Below are positions 47,546 to 64,000 of a stretch of DNA of 64,000 nt, in pieces. The stretch spans positions 29,983,140-30,047,139 of the forward strand of contig CM067348.1 in NCBI GenBank assembly GCA_034190875.2, written 5' to 3'. A model generated the notes under the pieces. The model was not told the DNA's origin, ran no database searches, and saw only the letters and a list, made by a program, of their open reading frames with translations. The stretch comes from Urechis unicinctus (Eukaryota > Annelida > Polychaeta > Xenopneusta > Urechidae). Made by a program: the position numbers and the translations under genes. Within the stretch, counting starts at the first letter, position 1. Every line of letters starts with the position of its first letter.

Positions 47546-50190
47546 TATGTATGCGTGTGTTAATATTATACGCTGTATCAAGCAACATCATGTACATTAC
47601 ATTTTCGTTTCCATTCGTATAACTGAGCATCGTATACATAAACGTTATATTTTTCTCTGTACCTAAATGAACGCGTAACGGCTGTTAAATATGGATTAGG
47701 CCATTGTTGCATGTTAGTAATACAGAGCCCTTTACAATGTCACACCATCAACCAGTTCCATCAATTAAGCTCCATGCATAGCCTCCTATATGGGACTAGA
47801 TCACGCTAACGGTAACCGTTCAAAACCAGGCTTTAAGTGCATGTGGTGGTTTTGAAGGTAATTGATGGAAATATCATGTGTTACATGCAATAAAATGTCG
47901 CTACACCAGGTTACATCGGGTTTGGTTGTGGTTAGCATAGAGCATTTGTTGTGAATGGACTAATATTGGATGAAAAAAGACCACAAATGGTTACACCGCT
48001 GAAAGTTTGATTCTGCGTTATATGCCTTGCCTAACGACCATAAAGCACTTTTGCAATCGAGTTGCATCCCTTGATGAGCAATAACCCCCCCCCCCTCCCC
48101 TGTTCTGTGTTGCATCCCTACTATTGGTTTGCTGCCATATCGGAAATGCATTTTTGGATTTGTAATTAGTTTCAATATGTGTGTCCCACGTCTCACACTT
48201 AACCAAGCATGACAAACCTTGCCTCACAATTTGAATAATATATCCTAACGATATCGTTATTGATAGTGGGAGTGGGCAGAAACAAATAAATGTATGTTTG
48301 TTAATGTGAATAATAATGTGTCTGCGTGCACTTGTATCTTTTGATGCTGTCTTGTGCGTTGTGGGACTAAGAGCATGTCTGTATTGTGGAAAAGGAAAAC
48401 CAAAACGTTTTAACCACTGGAAACTATACTTGTTGCATGTGCATGGGTATAAATATCACAGCAGTAACTATGTATTCATCATGGCTGTCATCTATGGTCA
48501 ACTGACCATCTGATTCTTAAGTTTGTGATATGCTCGGAAACGCTTGCATATATGGACAACGGAACCAATTGATCACACTGATAAGATAATAAATTGAATG
48601 ATATTGGAGAGCTCGTGTCCGTCGTGTCAGATTAATGAATGCCAAAAGTGAAATAACCTGACAAGGTAATGGCACTTCGGGCAAAACATTGCTTCCAGCC
48701 ATAAAATACGAGCTGATGCCAAGCAACAGACACTGGACAAGTTGTTGTAACCAACGCTGATAGCTAGACTGTCTACAAGAAATGTGCAGCAATATACATG
48801 ATCGATGGCTATGGTCGTAAAAAATCAGACTGGTCTATAAGTCTGAAAATTTTACTATGCACTCAAATGAAGCATAGTTTCAAATCAGATGTTATCGTAA
48901 CATCCAATCTATTACAATACGGCAAAAAGGTAATTTGATAGAGACATACTGTAGATCAAACGATCGACCAGGTTCGCAACTAAGATGATGTTTTGGGGCT
49001 TGGTTATTCTTTTAATGCTAGCAACATAAATACATGCAAGCATCAGCAGGGGACCCTTTTATCATACCATATCATACTCTGCCAATTCAAATAAATCTGC
49101 ATACCATATGCTTGGTCCATCGACCTTACATTTACATCTGCATGTCAATGTGAATGCTTACTCTGCACTGACGGCCTGTTGTACACCATGATGATATTTA
49201 CACATGTTACTTCATTATGTATCGTGCCAAACTTTGGAATTGCCCCAAGCCTAACAATAAACAGCTCATACAATATGGTCTGACTATAATCATCAAAATG
49301 CGAATGAAATACAAATCATTTCGACTGATTCACTTCTACTTAATTAAATGATATTCATAAATTTGAGTCAAACCCGGAACGCCTAATATCTTTAAGTCTG
49401 ACTGGTATATTTGGTGGGACGTTATAACTCGACCGAGTACGGCACATGGTGTTAGGTTTGGTACTGCATACAACAAGAGGTGGAGTGATTATACCTGAAT
49501 ATGAGGGTAATGCGCCCGTCGACTTGCTGGTGTACTTTTCCAACCATTAAGTTATCAGTTTATCAAATGGAATAATGCCGGCCGCGGTGTGCATAATAAA
49601 CATATCTTAAGTGTTGGATACTGGGCTCCTAAACAATACAAACAGTGTCTAATTATAACACTAGAGTTAACAGTGCCAGGTTCAATATGCATTTTATTCA
49701 GCCTATTACCTAGTTGTTGCAAATATGCAATTGTAACAATTGTCATAGAAGAGAAATTGGCAGATAAGAGGTCAAATAACCACGCATAGGCACTCCCTCA
49801 TTTTCTGGTATCGTTTGTTAGTCGACACTAGTAGGAATTAATCTATCGGCCAATGGTTGATTTTGTGAATGGTAGCTCCATCTTTACCGTTTTTGTTTAG
49901 CTTTAGTTATGTTTATAATCTTGCCTAGCTCATCATCAAATTTCCTGAGACAGTTCATTTTCCATACTTTCCAAAGGCTCTACAAAGGTATGTTAAGGAT
50001 ATTTGATACTTCGTGTTGAGAATCGCACCGCAGGAAACACTCAAAGAGCTCACTGATCTCTTTTGTAACGCGTGTGTCTTTTTTGACTCTATTTTGATGC
50101 AAATGGGAAGCAACCATCTGCCTTTGGAGGATGTGAATACAGTATTATCCATGTAGAAACCACGCATCGTACAGGTGTTAGACATTGTAT
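47546..50190. other. AT-rich intergenic DNA without recognisable gene
   Basis: No coding or RNA signal is supported. A run of 12 C at about 48085-48096 is the only compositional outlier. Confidence 0.5.
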
Positions 50191-50194
50191 TGTA

Positions 50195-56400
<6,206 letters not shown>

Positions 56401-56410
56401 AGACGTCGAC

Positions 56411-56455
56411 GTCATCATCATCCTCATCCTCATCATCATCATCATCATCATCGTT

Positions 56456-56516
<61 letters not shown>

Positions 56517-56560
56517 CCATCATCCACATTAACATCATCAACATCAACATCACTATCATC
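56411..56560 (+). repeat. (ATC)n trinucleotide microsatellite
   Basis: About 110 bp of nearly pure ATC/CAT repeats followed by a degenerate ACATC tail. Confidence 0.95.
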
Positions 56561-58034
56561 ATCCCATCATTGCAATTCTAAATGTGCTGCTCAAAGAGCG
56601 GATGAAATCGGAAAATCTCTCGCTTTGCCTCAGACGACTAATGAATTTAATTAGTGTTAACTAGACTCAACATCCGATTGGTTAAGTCGTCGCATAGAAT
56701 CCCACACAATCTGCCACAAGCTAACAACCAGGACCGTTTGTTGGCTAACTGTGAATGTTCTCTTGCCCGCGCAACAATCTTCGTTATCAGTAACTCCATG
56801 ACTTTAACAAGTGTGAAGATAATGCGAGGCAATAAACATATCGGAGAGTGTGTTATGAGTGTCAGTGTATTCCGTTACAACCATGAATTCATTTCTCCAG
56901 AGATTGAGACCTTTAAAGCGTATGCCTTTATGATAGATCAGGGTACCCGCTTGCATTTCAGAGGATGCAGTATCAACAATTATATCGTAAAATGAAACTT
57001 GTGCTGCAAACATCTTTGTGTCTGCGTAATTTTCAAGAAATTTACCCGCAGAATATGACCAGTTTAGCGTTACTTGCAATTTTCACCCTGCTATCAATAT
57101 TTGTAGGAACAATGTTCCGTGGACTACGTTATGACCGAAAAGCGCCCAGCTAGCAGGGCAGGGTAATTTATCTGTCGTCCGCTATCCAATCACGCACGAA
57201 CGCATAAAGCGACAAAACGCTCATCGCGATGACACGCGCTCCATCAGCTTGATGACACACAGCCTGCATCAACTGGTCTGCTCGGGTCATGATGAATGTA
57301 TAGCCGCTCGAACAAGTCGTCCAATCAACCGGGCGAAGTAGACTGGATTGGATTACCGGGATGGGGCAGAATGAGAGGGTTGAGTCAAACCATTTGTTGA
57401 TTAGTTTCCTGTTGTCATCAATGACACGTTATGACTTGATGGATGGTTCATAACGCAAATGCCTTCGGGAGGTTTTTATCAGGATAATGGTCGTTGTGTG
57501 TGTGTGGAGGTTTGGGGGAAATCATTGCAATCGTTGAATAAATGTGTGATGGATAGCGACTAAAGCGCATGGCGTAATGCATTCCGGAGGAGAATGTTGT
57601 AAAGAGCCTTCATTCAGGACGCCCACGTAACTGAAAGGAGCCGTGCCGCTAGTTTACATTGCCTCATCAACTCAGTCGATTGAACAAATAAACTCCTTCA
57701 TCTCGTCCCATAATGTAAAACACAATTCGTATTGCTATATATCCGAAAACGTAACATTTAAAGATGCGAATCGGACTGGAATGCGTCGATAGAGTTATAA
57801 AGAAAATCCCGGCTGAGGACGATGAAACAGAGTGATTCAAAATAGACAAGCTAAGCGCGGTCCTAACCACCATCGCCACAGTCTATCTCTAGTTAATTAC
57901 CCCTAAGCCATAAGCACATTTTTAGAATGATAAGTGTCGAATATTCATGAGGAAGCCTCAGGATATAATTAGCTGTTAACTGACTTGGTGGTAAGTTAGT
58001 GCCTTAAAGCAGGCGTGTACAATAATAAAGCGAT
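56561..58034. other. Intergenic DNA downstream of the glycosyltransferase
   Basis: No gene recognised. Composition becomes GC-richer from about 57.1 kb. Confidence 0.45.
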
Positions 58035-58040
58035 TTTATT
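58035..58040 (-). promoter_or_regulatory. Candidate polyadenylation signal AATAAA
   Basis: AATAAA on the minus strand about 280 bp after the stop of the glycosyltransferase gene. It would give a short 3' untranslated region. Confidence 0.4.
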
Positions 58041-58318
58041 GCCCAAAAATAAAATACGATCGACGTTGTCAACAGTAGGAGTCATACGGAAAGACGCAAG
58101 CGCACATTAACAGCAGTCAGCGCAGCTTCTGGGCTGGCAAGAGTAAGTGACCATGAATCACTATGAGCGTTACGAATTGCAGGGAAGAGGATGTCTCGAA
58201 AACGCAACAAGTATTTCGACTATTATAAACACGGTGACGAAGAGCATGAATGTACAAGATACATAAGGTCGGCAGAAGGCACAACAAGAGAAGATGACGT
58301 CACAGTGGGACTGTCCAA

Positions 58319-60013
58319 TCACAGAATAGAACTCGCATCTTGTTTGTTATAGTTGTATTGTTCTATCTCCTTGAGTATCCAAAGTGTATGATGGACATTA
58401 TGACGTAAACTGGGGGTGTAACGAGACATCGAATCGTCATAGGAGAATATCTGGCAGTTCATCTGCGGGTCGAATTCGGTAATGCACTTTCTATAATGAT
58501 GGAGAAAAGCATCACTCGGGTCGACAACAACAGGTTCGGAGCCCTCCCTAATAGGTTTACTGATGTGATGAATTCCAAGCTCAAATATGCGCGTAGGGTC
58601 CACCATGACTTTAGTTCTAACTTTACTGAATTGTTTGGTTCGGAGGTCAGATTCGAGGTCATAGAGGATACGACTTGTGCCGGATGGCTCCATAAGAAGA
58701 GGGTCAAAGAAAGCACTATAGAACACAAAACCCGACACACCAGGCGACTCCTCTTGTGACGTCATAGACGCGCGTGTTGTTGTCAGCAGCTTTTTGAGCA
58801 TCCCCGACCAACTGGCCGCTAGGTGGGGTATAATAAACTCGTCTATGTCATTAAAAGCGAGGTATTCGAAAGCATGCATGTTTCTATAAAGACAATCATT
58901 AATGGCGAGCAATTGTCCGTGGTACCACACATCTCTCTCATCGACGGGGATTCCCCAGTTTATGACGCTTACTAAGCCTAGCCGACCGTAGTATTGTAAT
59001 ACCTTACCCAACTCCTTCGTTATTCTGTGGATATAAAATGTAAAATGCTTAGCACCAAGAATTTGGGTAAGTTCTATAAACTCGACTAGCGTAGTGGAGG
59101 GAATGTGACCAAACAGCGGCGGTACACACACTGCGAAATCTTGTCGTGACGTCACTGGATTAGAAGTGAAAATAGGCAGATGGACACGGTCCACTGATGT
59201 CGAGTTGTGATCATCCAACACGATGATGACGTCACATATGGGAGTGATTACATTGTCGGGAACATCACACGACAGCATCCAACCTCCGTATTCCTTGTTG
59301 TGATTCTCACAAAGCTGATATTGGCGCGCTTTTATGACGCCATACTCACCTTGTGACGTCTGCAAGAGACAGGACATGGGCGGATGTCGCGTCTTATGTA
59401 ACAATCCCAATACGTGGATAACAGGCGACGTGTTCCTGTAGTCCAGGTAAGCCGAGAAAAGATACCCTTCACCGAGAGCGCGGAAATAGTTACCCCTCGA
59501 TTTAGAATGTTCGCAACCAGGGTTCGAGGGAAAGACAATATTGTCGACGTCGGCGGTCAATTTCTCTTGGTGCGCTGTGCGGTTGATGTCGGCGTCGAAC
59601 AGCAGTTTTTCGCTCGCCGTGAGTCGTTCTAACAGATGCCTGTCGAACTGACCTTGACTCCTCTCGCGGCTTTGGCTGGAGTCTGGCTGTGTTTGGTTGG
59701 ATACAGGCGGCTCCTGTACAACTTGCCCTCCATCACTTCCGGTGCTACGATCACTTGGCGCATGTGTCTTCAGGTTCATTAGCTTCTCGTCTTTCAGTTT
59801 GCGCTGCCCGTTCGTCATCAAATCACGAAAGCGAAACGATACATCATCCGAGTCACGATCCGTCCTCGACTTTGTCGTGGCCTGAATGGATTGCGCCTGC
59901 GCGTCCGTGTTGACACTTATAAGATTACCTTGTAACTTTGTATGAAACACGACGACGAGGCACACGTACATTCCAAAGACAAGCACCAGGCAAGGTTTAT
60001 ATCCAATCATCAT
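58319..60013 (-). CDS. GT92-family (DUF23) Golgi glycosyltransferase
   Basis: 564 codons in a single uninterrupted frame. Residues 8-24 form an uncharged membrane segment after a short basic N-terminus, which is a type II Golgi signal anchor. Residues 30-150 are a polar, low-complexity stem. The catalytic domain spans about 290-550: AVCVPPLFG at 294-302, GAKHFTFYIHR at 320-330, the donor/metal-binding DxD in NDIDEFI (D389 and D391), GFVFYSAFFDP at 428-438, GIHH at 480-483 and HHYRKC at 505-510. N-glycosylation sequons lie at N106, N144, N193 and N270. GT92 enzymes include the nematode galactosyltransferase GALT-1, which adds galactose to core fucose. Galactose transfer to glycans in the Golgi is the likely reaction, but the acceptor cannot be read from sequence. 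No in-frame Met lies close upstream, so the start at 60013 is preferred. Confidence 0.9.
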   Translation of the reverse strand: MMIGYKPCLVLVFGMYVCLVVVFHTKLQGNLISVNTDAQAQSIQATTKSRTDRDSDDVSFRFRDLMTNGQRKLKDEKLMNLKTHAPSDRSTGSDGGQVVQEPPVSNQTQPDSSQSRERSQGQFDRHLLERLTASEKLLFDADINRTAHQEKLTADVDNIVFPSNPGCEHSKSRGNYFRALGEGYLFSAYLDYRNTSPVIHVLGLLHKTRHPPMSCLLQTSQGEYGVIKARQYQLCENHNKEYGGWMLSCDVPDNVITPICDVIIVLDDHNSTSVDRVHLPIFTSNPVTSRQDFAVCVPPLFGHIPSTTLVEFIELTQILGAKHFTFYIHRITKELGKVLQYYGRLGLVSVINWGIPVDERDVWYHGQLLAINDCLYRNMHAFEYLAFNDIDEFIIPHLAASWSGMLKKLLTTTRASMTSQEESPGVSGFVFYSAFFDPLLMEPSGTSRILYDLESDLRTKQFSKVRTKVMVDPTRIFELGIHHISKPIREGSEPVVVDPSDAFLHHYRKCITEFDPQMNCQIFSYDDSMSRYTPSLRHNVHHTLWILKEIEQYNYNKQDASSIL

Positions 60014-60200
60014 GTTGAACCAACTTTTTCAGAAGCCCAGCGTCAGTTGGATATAACAGCCAGCAACATCCTCTAATGCAATCAGAAGCTGTTACAAGCT
60101 CCGCAGACTTCGTAAAGAAAACTGCTTCAATCCCTCCTGTATCTCAGGATGCGCGCGCTCGTCTAATAAACCGTCATCGCGAGAGCACATTGACCGAACA
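60014..60200. other. 5' flank of the glycosyltransferase gene
   Basis: No TATA box at a clear distance. Composition is moderately GC-rich. The promoter is presumably here or further right. Confidence 0.3.
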
Positions 60201-60494
60201 TTATTGAAGGCGCCACCTCATAGTCCCCCTACTATCGCTTCCAGTGTCGCCAGCTTTTTTTCTTAAACTAGCAGCAGCGATGCTCTGGACCTGGGCAACT
60301 GGCGTGTCACTGAATGCAGCTGCTGCTCGCATCCCTACGTCGACCACAGCATCATCTGCGCCCCGCCAGCTTCTGTAGCCGACCAGCCACAGTACCCCAA
60401 TCTCGTCTCTATTGATTCTATTATCATACACCCCGGTGGCGTTCTGTAGGTTTTCAAGGAGGGGCCGTGCGCTCGCAGGTGGCTGATGGAATGA
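60201..60494 (-). other. Open frame of about 97 codons upstream of GT92, unassigned
   Basis: A minus-strand frame open from a stop near 60496 to 60201, containing RPLLENLQNATGVYDNR, then WLVGYRSWRGADDAVVD, and an Ala-rich helix-like end. An internal Met begins 76 codons before the stop. The composition looks more protein-like than its neighbours, and an AG lies just before it, so it could be an exon or a relic. I recognise no family. Confidence 0.25.
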
Positions 60495-63400
60495 TTAGCA
60501 TTCAGGTGGAGCAATGAGGTTGCCCACGAATTTGTGTAGGCTATTTGCTGAAGCCTCTTTCCACCAGCCGTCTGCTGATGAATTCAACTAATGCCTGAGG
60601 CATGTGGCGTTCAATCTTAAGCTATTCAAGTGACATCTTCGGCAGCGCAGCCGTCTGAATTGAGCCTCGTTATCAAAGTGCTTTGGTGTTAATTCACCGA
60701 ACAAATTACGATGCATTGCATCCATATGGGAGCCACTCAAAAGGTAATTAACTTCAAGTGAGTAAACAAGTTTAGATAATTTGTTAAAAAAAGGGAGCTG
60801 CCATGAAGGCAGTTATTCTTGAACGGAAATGATGGCGTCTTTATCAAACTGCCGTCAAAATCTTGTTCAAATCGCCAATTTTGTCCAGGGACAACAAGGG
60901 GTTTGTTATAAGCCATTATTTGTCTTCTGTAGAATATTAACGCCAGAATGGCTCTATTTTCAGCAGCACAGTGGCTGCTAACTTAGTCTGAGGCGCGCGT
61001 CAATATTATTGGAATCTTGCATTTTAACGTTAAGTAACTAAGCTAACGCAAATGCATACGCATCAATTACAAACCAGACTATGCTGTCAACACCGCCGCC
61101 ATACAGGGGAAACCTAACACGACGCTGCACAATAAGCATTTGTAAGCATCTCGCAGACAGAGCGCCGGACCGCACCACGCGACCCACATTGTTGTCACAA
61201 GCTCTTGCTACCTTTTTACACACACTTATCCTCTTGTCATACGTATTTGACACGGAAGCCGGCGCCAGGAGAGTACCAGTATAGGCAGCTAGACGGGCAC
61301 GTTTTGCATGACAGATTGCATCGTCCTCTGGACTACGGTCACGTTATGCCGCATTGTTAGCGGGACGTATTGTCACAAACAACTCAGTTGAAGTGCGCTG
61401 TAGATGGATTCCATGCGCGTACTAGTCAGGAGATGGATGAGGTGCAGTGGGGCGGACGCAACTAGAATCTAATCATCACCCGCCTATCCGTGATTATGGC
61501 TTATTGATCTCTATATGGAATGAAATGCGCCAATACGGCAGTTCACTTCCCGTCTATAACTCAGTAAAAACCTAGGCTGCTTTGACATAATGTCGCCAAT
61601 GACCAACCACCCATGAAATTAAAACGACATTAACGGGATCAATAGAAGTGGAATTGCTCTGCCTCCGAGGCTGCTTCTAAATTGGGAGAGATGTAGAGGG
61701 GGAACTCATTGAGACTGATGCGCCGGGAGGGTCGGACGGACGCACAGCAAGAGGGTTGTTAACAGGAAGGCTGAATTCTGTGTGATGAAGGGCAGGCAAG
61801 CGAGCTGATGAGACCACATCGAGGGCCTCGCTAATGCATGATTAGATCGGCGCTCGTCAATGCCTCGCGCCCAACAGGGAAACACCAGTGGGGCCTCTGG
61901 GGCGCCGGAAGTGGTTCTCGGCAACGGGAAATAACCACCAAGAGGGGCACTCTGGGAATTCGGATGCTAACCGGGACATTGACAGGAAGCTAAGCACCGC
62001 GTTATTTATCGACCCGTCAACAGCCCGCTGCTATGGCCCCAATAAAGCCACATAGCCTGCCTCACATCATTGCGTAGCTGATATAACGGCCACCTTACCC
62101 ACGACAGCGGATGATGTCACGAATCGCTTAAAGTACGCGGCACCCACGACCCAGCTTAGAACTTCATCAAATTGAGTCGTATATAGCTCTAGGAAATGTC
62201 GGCTTACCCAGATGCAGCGGAAGTCCTGTGAGCTTGATGGCACCTAGCAGTCGCTTACTCGGGTACATTAGGGCGGCTGCCATATAAATGTCAACATTCA
62301 CCAGACGTCCATTTCCACCTACATCACAGGGAGCCAACACGCTACCTGGACGCTATATCGCTCGCCTGCTTCAAACACGCTGACATAGGCAATTTTCGAC
62401 ACGGGTGGTGCTTGAGTGCGCATCCGTTGGCCAGTGAAATGAAGGGGGCTTTAATGGGAAACATAAAACTGTTCCTGTCTGATGGTAAAGAGGAAGTCTG
62501 CTGTAACCAGGGAACTAGGTTGGTTGGTTGGGTTGGAAATTGAGTCCTGTACGCTGCATATCGTGCATGGTTGGTTGTGATATGCCTTGTTTCCGAAGGT
62601 CAATTTTAGGGCATGGAGTAGTGCTGCATACCCTGGCTGAATGCAAGCGAATAGAAATGCCAATGTTCTTCCACCCTATGCACTGGTTGGGAAGGATGTT
62701 TTCCATAGGTAAACCTCGCGGTGTGGAAGATGAGGGGCGATAATTAACCTTGACCCCACTCGACTCTCCATATCCATCCGTTAAGAGACCACTGATATAG
62801 CTATTTCGTCCGGTCTTGTTGTCTGAGAGAGCTAAAACTGTGGTGTGGCGCAACATCCGAGGCTTCCATTCGGAATGGCCAGCGAACAATTATCGCTTAA
62901 CATCCCATGTGTATCCTCGCGGGGCTTACATCGACGATAGATCTGTGATAACCTTGGAAAGAGAAAGCAAAATGAATTGCAAGCAGTCCACGGGGGTGCG
63001 TATGATCAGAGCCTGTCCACGCAGACATCCAATATCCTGTATGCTATATAATATGATATGGTGATTTTGACATCGTATATGGATGGCAGGTGTGCAGCAA
63101 GACTTATTGAATTAATACTGGATTGTTACCATGTTTCACGGCGGAATACTACTTGTCCGAAATATGATGAAACGACTCCTGCTAAGGCTTCAGGCTTACC
63201 TGAAGGCAATGAGAGCTTAATTGTGACTTCGACTTGAATTATAAATAGGGTTGCGCTTTCCATGTAGGTACACGATTGCGAAGGATTATATTGACATTGT
63301 ATCTATTTTTAGTACATATATCGTACGCAGTAAAAGAGTAGTGAATGTGAGATCAAGTCGTATTGCGGGTCGCTAAAATCACTTGAAAGCATGCGGAATT

Positions 63401-64000
63401 TATTTTGTTAAGGTAAATCAACGTCGCAGAGCTGATGCTAAGTATTTTAGAATCAGTTTGTACGAAAGGGTAAAATAGTGAGGAGGACCCAAGAAAAGAA
63501 CGCTGAAGCAAACCAGATTGACATGTCATCTAACACATCTAGGGGAGGGACTTAATTGGACACGGATATTAACATCGTGAAAGTCGAGCAGATATAAATA
63601 GCGTACCAAAATTCTTGTCAATGTTAGATCCGCATACATTCATAGTAATCAAAGGGATATACACTATACCTAAATGGATTTTATGTCTTAATTGATTTCA
63701 CAAAAGCGCCTAGCATAGGTAAATGTGATTGAAGTGTACGTAACACTCTAGATCATTCAGTAACAATCGTCTTACTTTATGGTGTATACAGCAGCGTTCC
63801 ATCAGCTACTCCACCACGCCTAGCTCGCCAAGAGACACAACGCCAAGATCATTGGTCTTTATTCCACGGGCTGAAATCTGATTTCCATTATCGCAAAGCG
63901 GGTAGGCTTTTTGTCGGTGTGTGCCCCTACAAGTCACCACAGGGTACCTCAATGCAAGATAAGCAGCCACAAAATCCCCTGGACTAAAAGATAGGCTGAC
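60495..64000. other. Intergenic DNA without convincing gene
   Basis: Moderate GC. Frames at 62515-62889 (-) and 62816-63064 (+) have no family motif and overlap each other's shadows. No repeat family or RNA gene is recognised. Confidence 0.4.

Noticed and set aside
62515-62889. 124-codon minus-strand gene
   Set aside because: No recognisable motif, and opposite-strand frames of similar length overlap it. Chance open frame is more likely.

Overview
This is animal nuclear DNA. The evidence is a spliced secreted-protein gene with GT-AG introns, an intronless type II membrane glycosyltransferase, a non-LTR retrotransposon tail, a foldback element, long TA, TG and CT microsatellites, and a decayed Polinton/Maverick (adintovirus-like) element. 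The mix suggests a marine invertebrate (echinoderm, hemichordate, lophotrochozoan, cnidarian or similar). I cannot name the species from sequence alone.

Layout. 1-1.62 kb is the outer left arm of a large diverged inverted duplication. 2.03-3.05 kb is a 34-bp minisatellite with a 22-G run. About 4.5-18.7 kb is the Polinton-like provirus. 18.7-22.1 kb is non-coding and holds a foldback element with expanded TA tracts. 22.1-25.2 kb is the inner left arm. 25.05-27.64 kb is a nine-exon gene for a small secreted protein (signal peptide, cysteine-rich three-finger/Ly6-like units, one von Willebrand type D domain). 27.86-32.6 kb holds a TG microsatellite, TA tracts and a LINE 3' end. 35.5-38.2 kb is a 17-bp minisatellite. 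Three near-perfect hairpins and a 168-bp tandem duplication lie between 35.0 and 40.6 kb. 40.9-44.6 and 45.7-47.1 kb are the right arms, inverted relative to 22.1-25.2 and 1-1.6 kb. 47.1-58 kb is AT-rich and shows no gene. 58.3-60.0 kb is a GT92-family glycosyltransferase gene on the minus strand. 60-64 kb shows no convincing gene.

The provirus has a compact viral layout. Protein-primed DNA polymerase B runs rightward from the left end. A leftward block starts at 12.97 kb and holds the major capsid protein, packaging ATPase, several small membrane proteins, the DDE integrase and a Cys-rich protein. The right part alternates strands: a coiled-coil/membrane-active protein (+), a conserved protein of unknown role (-), then a penton-like protein, a fibre-like protein, a small membrane protein and a PD-(D/E)XK nuclease (+). 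Nearly every gene carries frameshifts or stops, so it is a dead copy. I found no cysteine protease and no terminal inverted repeats.

The main structural point is the inverted duplication. The two arms pair from the window edge (1 with about 47117) to about 25.18/40.92 kb. The left arm carries about 19.4 kb more than the right between 1.62 and 22.1 kb, and the provirus sits inside this extra block. The inner breakpoint falls in intron 1 of the secreted-protein gene, so a second copy of its signal-peptide exon with its splice donor lies orphaned at 40997-41048 on the minus strand.
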